Positions 5,961 through 9,475 of a stretch of 9,475 nucleotides of DNA are shown here, piece by piece. Source of the stretch: an uncultured Polynucleobacter sp. (GTDB lineage Bacteria > Pseudomonadota > Gammaproteobacteria > Burkholderiales > Burkholderiaceae); contig CALKUJ010000070.1 of NCBI GenBank assembly GCA_937996825.1, positions 1 to 9,475 on the forward strand. Direction: 5' to 3'. Position 1 is the first letter of the stretch. The number at the start of each line of letters is the position of its first letter. The notes under the pieces are model-generated. The model made no database searches and was not told where the DNA came from. It worked only from the letters and a program-made list of their open reading frames with translations. Both the position numbers and the translations under genes were made by a program.

Positions 5961-6705
5961 CAATTTTTTTCCTTAAGATACCTGTTATCAACCAAAACAA
6001 AAGTGCAAAAACTGTCAGCGCAAACCACTGAAAAGCATAACCCTGATGTTTTTCAACCCCCGTTGACATTGAGGGCCAATCTCTTTGTAGACCATCATTA
6101 TTCACTGTTGCCACTTCTCTTAAAACAAATGGCAAATAATCAAAACCAAGATATTGAGACTGCTTTTTAATATCTAGATTTTGCTGAATTTTTTGACTTT
6201 CTGCTGAGGAACCCTGAGTGCCCATGCTCATGACGCGTGAAGGGTACTCAAATGCCAAACCCTCAACCTGAACAGACCCCGATGGGGTGCTGATCTTTGG
6301 CAATAACTCTCGATTCATGCCATCTCGTGGTGCCCAGCCACGATTAACCCACAATATTTTTTGACTGCCATCGAGCTTCAAAGGTGTCATCACTAAAAAG
6401 CCTGTAGAAATACCCGTTTTTGGGTCTCTACCTTGAGGATGCGGTCTATTTTCTAACCACACCGATTGATCTGGTAAATAAACACCTCTGGCAATCATCC
6501 TATGGTGCTTAACCTCACTTAATTGCCAATCTTTATCATTGGCCAATAACGGTCGTGACTCTTCTTTTTTAGCAATATCTTCTGCAAGCGATAACTTTTG
6601 CTGCATTCGGTCTAATTGCCAAAAACCCAATGACAAACCCACTGAGCAAACAATCATGGTTGCAGCCGTTGCAATTGGACGAGATAAAACTAATCTTCTC
6701 AACAT
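5953..6705 (-). CDS. SURF1 family cytochrome oxidase biogenesis protein
   Basis: SURF1 (Shy1 in yeast) binds heme A and helps deliver it to subunit I of aa3 oxidases. The 250-aa product has the family topology: one helix near each end with a large periplasmic domain between. Helix 1 spans about 11-28 and leads into L-G-F-W-Q-L-D-R (26-33). The central motifs are A-R-G-V-Y near 72-76, L-E-N-R near 83-87 and W-V-N-R-G-W (119-124). The end is H220-Q-G-Y-A-F-Q-W-F-A-L entering helix 2. This is first in the maturation operon; ATG at 6705 lies 24 bp from the ATG of the divergent DUF2909 gene and has no Shine-Dalgarno sequence, but a TATCAT hexamer sits 6 nt upstream. The stop overlaps the next gene by 8 nt. 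Confidence 0.95.
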   Translation of the reverse strand: MLRRLVLSRPIATAATMIVCSVGLSLGFWQLDRMQQKLSLAEDIAKKEESRPLLANDKDWQLSEVKHHRMIARGVYLPDQSVWLENRPHPQGRDPKTGISTGFLVMTPLKLDGSQKILWVNRGWAPRDGMNRELLPKISTPSGSVQVEGLAFEYPSRVMSMGTQGSSAESQKIQQNLDIKKQSQYLGFDYLPFVLREVATVNNDGLQRDWPSMSTGVEKHQGYAFQWFALTVFALLFWLITGILRKKIDE

Positions 6706-6711
6706 AAAGCA

Positions 6712-6717
6712 ATGATA
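6712..6717 (-). promoter_or_regulatory. Putative -10 element for the SURF1-led maturation operon
   Basis: On the minus strand TATCAT (5 of 6 to TATAAT) lies 6 nt before the SURF1 ATG, so transcription from it would begin at or next to the A of the start codon and give a leaderless mRNA. No good -35 is visible 15-19 bp upstream. A promoter near here is expected because the terminator at 7003-7034 and the DUF2909 gene separate this operon from ctaE. Confidence 0.28.
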
Positions 6718-6729
6718 CGATGTACCCCT

Positions 6730-6939
6730 ATGAATTGGATTATCCCTATAGCTTTCTTGTTAATTTTGGGCAGCCTTGGCTCAGCTTTGTTTTTTATGAT
6801 GCGAGATAAAGGTAAAAGCTCAAAAACTGTTTACTCTCTCACGCTACGCATTGGTCTATCCATTGTGCTCTTTGCGGGTATTTGGCTTGCTCACACCTTG
6901 GGCTACATCCAAAGCACTGGTATCCGTGTTTCAGCTTAA
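6730..6939 (+). CDS. Small twin-helix membrane protein, DUF2909 family
   Basis: A 69-aa protein with two hydrophobic helices: about 3-23 (W-I-I-P-I-A-F-L-L-I-L-G-S-L-G-S-A) and about 41-60, joined by a basic loop with M-R-D-K-G. The G-S-L-x-S-A-L-F-F-M-M-R-D-K-G and L-x-L-R-I-G-L-S patterns match the DUF2909 twin-transmembrane family as I remember it. This family often sits on the opposite strand between ctaE and SURF1 in beta-proteobacteria. The function is unknown; cytochrome oxidase assembly or stability is a guess from location. I chose the ATG at 6730 over the in-frame ATG at 6712 because the family begins just before the first helix and 6712 would crowd the SURF1 start. No Shine-Dalgarno sequence is visible for either. 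The gene ends before a strong terminator. Confidence 0.85.
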   Translation: MNWIIPIAFLLILGSLGSALFFMMRDKGKSSKTVYSLTLRIGLSIVLFAGIWLAHTLGYIQSTGIRVSA

Positions 6940-7002
6940 TTAATCAGCAAAGCTGACCTATACAAGCAAATTCACATAACCAAACCAAAACTTGGTGCTC
7001 TA

Positions 7003-7034
7003 TTAAAAAACGCCGCAAATGCGGCGTTTTTTAA
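7003..7034. terminator. Bidirectional intrinsic terminator
   Basis: A perfect 14-bp inverted repeat, TTAAAAAACGCCGC (7003-7016) and GCGGCGTTTTTTAA (7021-7034), encloses a 4-nt AAAT loop. The GC core CGCCGC/GCGGCG is flanked by six As on one side and six Ts on the other, so it works as a rho-independent terminator from both strands. It serves the DUF2909 gene (plus) and the structural ctaD-to-ctaE operon (minus), which converge here. Confidence 0.93.
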
Positions 7035-7067
7035 TCTCTCAATCGGCAAAAGCCCATTGATGATTTT

Positions 7068-7928
7068 TTACATCCAATAAATCACAACGTAAAGACCAAG
7101 CCACACAACGTCCACAAAGTGCCAGTACCATGCAGCACCTTCGAAGGCAAAGTGGTTCTCTGGTGTGAAGTGACCCTTCATCACACGAACCAAAACAACT
7201 GCCAACATGATGGCGCCCATTGTCACGTGGAAACCATGGAAACCGGTCAACATGAAGAATGTTGAACCATAGATGCCTGAGCTCAACTTTAAGTTCAAGT
7301 CGTTATATGCATGAATGTACTCATAAACCTGGAAGCACATGAAAATCGCGCCAAGAGCAACAGTTGCTGCCAAGCCCTGAATCACTTGCTTGCGGTGACC
7401 TTCACGCATTGCATGGTGAGCCCAAGTAACTGTTACACCAGAAGCCAACAACAAAATAGTGTTGATGGTTGGGATTGGCCATGGACCCATGGTCTTAAAG
7501 CTTTCAACCAAACCAGCTGGACCAGCATTTGGCCAAGTGGCAGCAAAATCTGGCCACAATAGTTTGTTATCGATATCACCTAACCAAGGCATAGCGATGC
7601 TTCTTGCGTAGAAAAGAGCTGAGAAGAATGCGCCGAAGAACATGATTTCTGAGAAGATGAACCAAGCCATAGACCATCTATAAGAAACGTCTACGTTCAC
7701 ACTGTTCATACCACTCTCAGCTTCGCCAATGGCATCACCAAACCACACATACAAAGATGCAATGGTCCAAATAACACCAGCCAAGCAAAGAACCATACCG
7801 AGTGTGCTGCCATTAACCCACATCGATGCACCTGAACCAAAGCCAAGCAAACCTATGCTTGTGACAATTGGATGGCGTGTTGGAGCCGGTACATAGTAAT
7901 ACGGGGCTTTAGTAACACTGGAAGACAT
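7068..7928 (-). CDS. ctaE: Cytochrome c oxidase subunit III (aa3 type)
   Basis: Subunit III is the third core subunit of aa3 oxidase in the inner membrane. It has no redox metal but stabilises proton uptake and binds lipids. The 286-aa product is full length with seven predicted helices. It starts with a YYYVPAPTRHPI stretch that is common at the beginning of bacterial subunit III, and has E94 in W-F-I-F-S-E94-I-M-F-F, the conserved membrane glutamate. Other family marks are T-x-N-T-I-L-L-L-A-S-G near 156-164, T-W-A-H-H-A near 168-173, G-F-H-G-F-H-V (about 229-235) and the C-terminal A-A-W-Y-W-H-F-V-D-V-V-W. A strong ribosome binding site AGGAG (7936-7940) lies 7 nt before the ATG. It is the last gene of the structural operon and is followed by the bidirectional terminator. 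Confidence 0.98.
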   Translation of the reverse strand: MSSSVTKAPYYYVPAPTRHPIVTSIGLLGFGSGASMWVNGSTLGMVLCLAGVIWTIASLYVWFGDAIGEAESGMNSVNVDVSYRWSMAWFIFSEIMFFGAFFSALFYARSIAMPWLGDIDNKLLWPDFAATWPNAGPAGLVESFKTMGPWPIPTINTILLLASGVTVTWAHHAMREGHRKQVIQGLAATVALGAIFMCFQVYEYIHAYNDLNLKLSSGIYGSTFFMLTGFHGFHVTMGAIMLAVVLVRVMKGHFTPENHFAFEGAAWYWHFVDVVWLGLYVVIYWM

Positions 7929-7946
7929 ACTCTCTCTCCTAAAAAA

Positions 7947-8156
7947 TCAATTCGATACAACTGCTTTGACAATGAACAACAATATTGTCATAAAAATAAC
8001 TGCGCTCAAAATACCAGCAAGCACAATGTGAACAAAAGTCACAGACGCCATATCAGCATCCTGACCAGACCTCTTTCTTACTCCTAAAAACCCCCATAAA
8101 ACTGCTCTCATGGAGATTAAAAACATCATGATGGAACTTCTTTTTTGATTTTCCAT
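7947..8156 (-). CDS. Small membrane protein, DUF2970 family
   Basis: A 69-aa protein (M-E-N-Q-K-R-S-S...) with an amphipathic N-terminal stretch, the family core A-V-L-W-G-F-L-G-V-R-K (about 18-28) and one C-terminal transmembrane helix (about 43-66). The core matches DUF2970 as I remember it. It lies in the oxidase structural operon between ctaG and ctaE, which suggests a role with the oxidase, but the function is unknown. The frame is open further upstream, but an ATG at 8156 is chosen because it follows the ctaG stop by one base (TAA-G-ATG) and starts where the family does; a longer start would overlap ctaG. The stop is 18 nt before the ctaE start, with the ctaE ribosome binding site in between. 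Confidence 0.87.
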   Translation of the reverse strand: MENQKRSSIMMFLISMRAVLWGFLGVRKRSGQDADMASVTFVHIVLAGILSAVIFMTILLFIVKAVVSN

Positions 8157-8157
8157 C

Positions 8158-8751
8158 TTAAATCTTTGACGGCTTACTGTTGTGCTCACCAGTGATCACT
8201 TTCTGACCAGCACCAACCTCAAAGAATGTGTATGACAACGTAATATTCTTAATACCTTTTGGCAAAGCCGGATCAATGATAAATACCACTGGCATTTCTC
8301 TTGACTCATTAGGCTTCAAAGTTTGCTCGTCAAAACAGAAACACTCCAACTTAGTGAAGTGCTCCGTTGCTTGCATCGGCGCATAACTAGGAATGGCTTG
8401 TGCTGAAATATTTCTATTCTGTGTATTCACAACCTCATACACAACCTGAATCATTTCTCCAGGGTGTACTTGCATTGAGTTTTTTACTGAACGGAATCTG
8501 AACGGTCCTTGAGTATTGGAATCAAACTCAACTGTGATTAATCGTGATTCATCAACTTGGGTATTTTTACTGACTGCATTAACGGCACGTGTACCGTAAT
8601 TATTCTTACTGGTCACAACGTTAATGCCAGTGACCTCACACAAAACTCTGTACATTGGAATCAATGCATAACCAAAACCAAACATGGCCGCGCTGATAAC
8701 AGCGAGCTTGATAAGCATCTGGCGATTGTATTTGGCTAGGTTAAGTGCCAT
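8158..8751 (-). CDS. ctaG: Cytochrome c oxidase assembly protein CtaG (COX11 family)
   Basis: CtaG/COX11 delivers copper to the CuB site of subunit I. The 197-aa product has one N-terminal membrane helix (about 13-33) containing A-M-F-G-F-G-Y-A-L-I-P-M-Y, then C38 just after the helix, and a periplasmic immunoglobulin-like copper domain. The copper motif C137-F-C139-F and the later M-P-V-V-F-I-I-D-P and T-L-S-Y-T-F-F-E segments are family signatures. Length agrees with COX11 proteins. I chose the ATG at 8751, which follows the stop of the small upstream gene by 2 nt; a TTG two codons upstream is possible but would overlap that gene. The stop is one base from the DUF2970 start. It belongs to the structural operon rather than the SURF1-led maturation operon, as often seen in beta-proteobacteria. 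Confidence 0.96.
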   Translation of the reverse strand: MALNLAKYNRQMLIKLAVISAAMFGFGYALIPMYRVLCEVTGINVVTSKNNYGTRAVNAVSKNTQVDESRLITVEFDSNTQGPFRFRSVKNSMQVHPGEMIQVVYEVVNTQNRNISAQAIPSYAPMQATEHFTKLECFCFDEQTLKPNESREMPVVFIIDPALPKGIKNITLSYTFFEVGAGQKVITGEHNSKPSKI

Positions 8752-8753
8752 GA

Positions 8754-8879
8754 TCAACCAAAGATTATTTTCTTGGCGACAATACCCACAAAGAAGGCAA
8801 TTGCAACCGTTAACAACACAAGACCCAAGCGACGATTACTCGCACTTGGATTTTGTGTTTTTTGATCTGATGTTGTCAT
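8754..8879 (-). CDS. Cytochrome oxidase small assembly protein-like, 41 aa
   Basis: A 41-aa single-helix protein between ctaD and ctaG. The first 17 residues are polar (M-T-T-S-D-Q-K-T-Q-N-P-S-A-S-N-R-R), then a hydrophobic helix (about 18-35), then A-K-K-I-I-F-G. The R-R-L-x-L...V-A-x-A-F-F-V-G pattern is what I remember for the 'cytochrome oxidase small assembly protein' found at this place in Burkholderiales. The gene starts 20 nt after the ctaD stop and ends 2 nt before the ctaG ATG, so operon membership is clear. Its role is not established here; oxidase assembly is inferred from position. Short, but the family-like pattern and tight spacing support it. Confidence 0.82.
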   Translation of the reverse strand: MTTSDQKTQNPSASNRRLGLVLLTVAIAFFVGIVAKKIIFG

Positions 8880-8899
8880 CTAAAGTCCGTTAACACTTA

Positions 8900-9475
8900 T
8901 TACTTAACTGTTGGCGGAGTTTCAAATGTGTGGAACGGTGCTGGAGAAGGAACTGTCCACTCCAAACCGTTAGCGCCTTCCCATGGCTTATCAGCAGCTT
9001 TTTGACCGCCACGGTATGTTGGTAACACCACAAACAACAGGAAGTAAATCTGCATCAAACCAAAGCCTAGTGAGCCGATAGATGCAATCATGTTGAAGTC
9101 AGCAAACTGAACTGGGTAGTCTGCATAACGACGTGGCATACCAGCAAGACCCAAGAAGTGCATTGGGAAGAATGTGATGTTGAAGAAAATCATTGAGCCC
9201 CAGAAGTGAACTTTTCCACGGAACTCATTGACCATGTGGCCAGTCCATTTTGGCGCCCAGTAGTAGAAGCCTGCGAACAGAGCAAACAAAGAACCTGCTA
9301 CTAGAACGTAGTGGAAGTGAGCCACAACATAGTAAGTGTCTTGAACCATGATATCAATCGGTGCAACGGCCAAAATCAAGCCTGTGAAACCACCCATTGT
9401 GAACACAAAGATAAAGCCGATTGACCACAACATTGGAGTCTCAAATGTCATTGAACCCTTCCACATTGTTGCAAT
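8900..9475 (-). CDS. ctaD: Cytochrome c oxidase subunit I (aa3 type), C-terminal part; 5' end beyond window
   Basis: Subunit I carries heme a, the heme a3-CuB site and the proton channels of the aa3 terminal oxidase. The frame is open at the right edge (I-A-T-M-W-K-G-S-M...), so the start lies outside; the last 191 codons are seen. The motif V-A-H-F-H-Y-V-L-V-A-G-S contains the two adjacent axial histidines (codons at 9317-9319 and 9311-9313), of heme a3 and heme a. W-S-I-G-F-I-F-V-F-T-M-G-G-F-T-G and D-x-M-V-Q-D-T-Y-Y-V come before it. F-P-M-H-F-L-G-L-A-G-M-P-R-R-Y follows and is a hallmark of A-type oxidases. The C-terminus ends W-T-V-P-S-P-A-P-F-H-T-F with a P-P-rich tail, as in bacterial subunit I. 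It heads the minus-strand structural genes in the window; ctaC is expected upstream, outside it. Confidence 0.98.
   Translation of the reverse strand: MATMWKGSMTFETPMLWSIGFIFVFTMGGFTGLILAVAPIDIMVQDTYYVVAHFHYVLVAGSLFALFAGFYYWAPKWTGHMVNEFRGKVHFWGSMIFFNITFFPMHFLGLAGMPRRYADYPVQFADFNMIASIGSLGFGLMQIYFLLFVVLPTYRGGQKAADKPWEGANGLEWTVPSPAPFHTFETPPTVK

Noticed and set aside
5961..5963. TTG as the start of the SCO-like gene
   Set aside because: The very next codon is ATG with AAGGA 9 nt upstream, so the ATG at 5960 is the simpler start.
6940..7067. Small gene or RNA in the 128-bp gap between the DUF2909 gene and ctaE
   Set aside because: Apart from the bidirectional terminator there is no open frame with a plausible start and no promoter-like pair; it reads as ordinary convergent intergenic DNA.
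8157..8189. Longer start for the DUF2970 gene overlapping the ctaG end
   Set aside because: The extra 11 residues have no family support, and the ATG at 8156 follows the ctaG stop in the usual operon manner.
8752..8757. TTG start for ctaG two codons upstream of the ATG
   Set aside because: It would overlap the stop of the 41-aa gene, while the ATG at 8751 is 2 nt beyond that stop and begins M-A-L-N-L, as expected for the family.
1..9475. Mobile elements, CRISPR arrays, tRNAs, toxin-antitoxin or defence genes
   Set aside because: Both strands are filled by conserved housekeeping and respiratory genes in a familiar order; no direct-repeat array, transposase, integrase, tRNA-like cloverleaf or defence domain was seen.

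Overview
The window is ordinary chromosomal DNA, AT-leaning and densely packed, from what looks like a beta-proteobacterium of the order Burkholderiales. A small-genome freshwater lineage such as Polynucleobacter is my best guess. The case rests on the arrangement of the aa3-type cytochrome c oxidase cluster: ctaD, a 41-residue assembly protein, ctaG, a DUF2970 protein, ctaE, an opposite-strand DUF2909 protein, SURF1, an SCO-like protein, ctaA, ctaB and SCO1. Protein sequence style and moderate GC agree. The taxonomic call is inference from gene content and was not checked by search.

Left part (1-2700). The minus strand holds the N-terminal 276 codons of an exported M16 zinc peptidase that runs off the left edge. 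Only 21 bp away, ftsY (signal-recognition-particle receptor) starts on the plus strand, followed by rpoH (heat-shock sigma-32). A perfect CIRCE operator (TTAGCACTC-N9-GAGTGCTAA) lies between ftsY and rpoH, so the HrcA repressor probably controls the sigma factor. rpoH ends in a hairpin that includes its own last codons and stop. The hairpin has an A-tract on one side and a T-tract on the other, so it can terminate transcription from both directions.

Middle part (2706-6705, minus strand). This is a tight cytochrome oxidase maturation operon, transcribed SURF1 -> SCO-like membrane protein -> ctaA (heme A synthase) -> ctaB (heme O synthase) -> SCO1 (copper delivery). Genes overlap by 4-8 nt or are 2 nt apart. 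CtaB converts heme B to heme O, CtaA converts heme O to heme A, SURF1 helps insert heme A into subunit I, and SCO1 and CtaG supply copper to the CuA and CuB centres.

Right part (6712-9475). A small DUF2909 membrane protein gene lies on the plus strand, divergent from SURF1. It ends at a strong 14-bp-stem terminator that also serves the structural operon converging from the right. That operon (minus strand) is ctaD (3' end only, running off the right edge), the 41-aa assembly protein, ctaG, the DUF2970 protein and ctaE (subunit III). The subunit II gene ctaC is expected just beyond the right edge.

No mobile element, CRISPR array, tRNA or rRNA was seen, and no gene-free stretch exceeds about 130 bases. 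I found no convincing new system. The best signals are the CIRCE site on rpoH, the bidirectional terminator built into the rpoH coding end, and the SCO-like protein that lacks the SCO copper motif.
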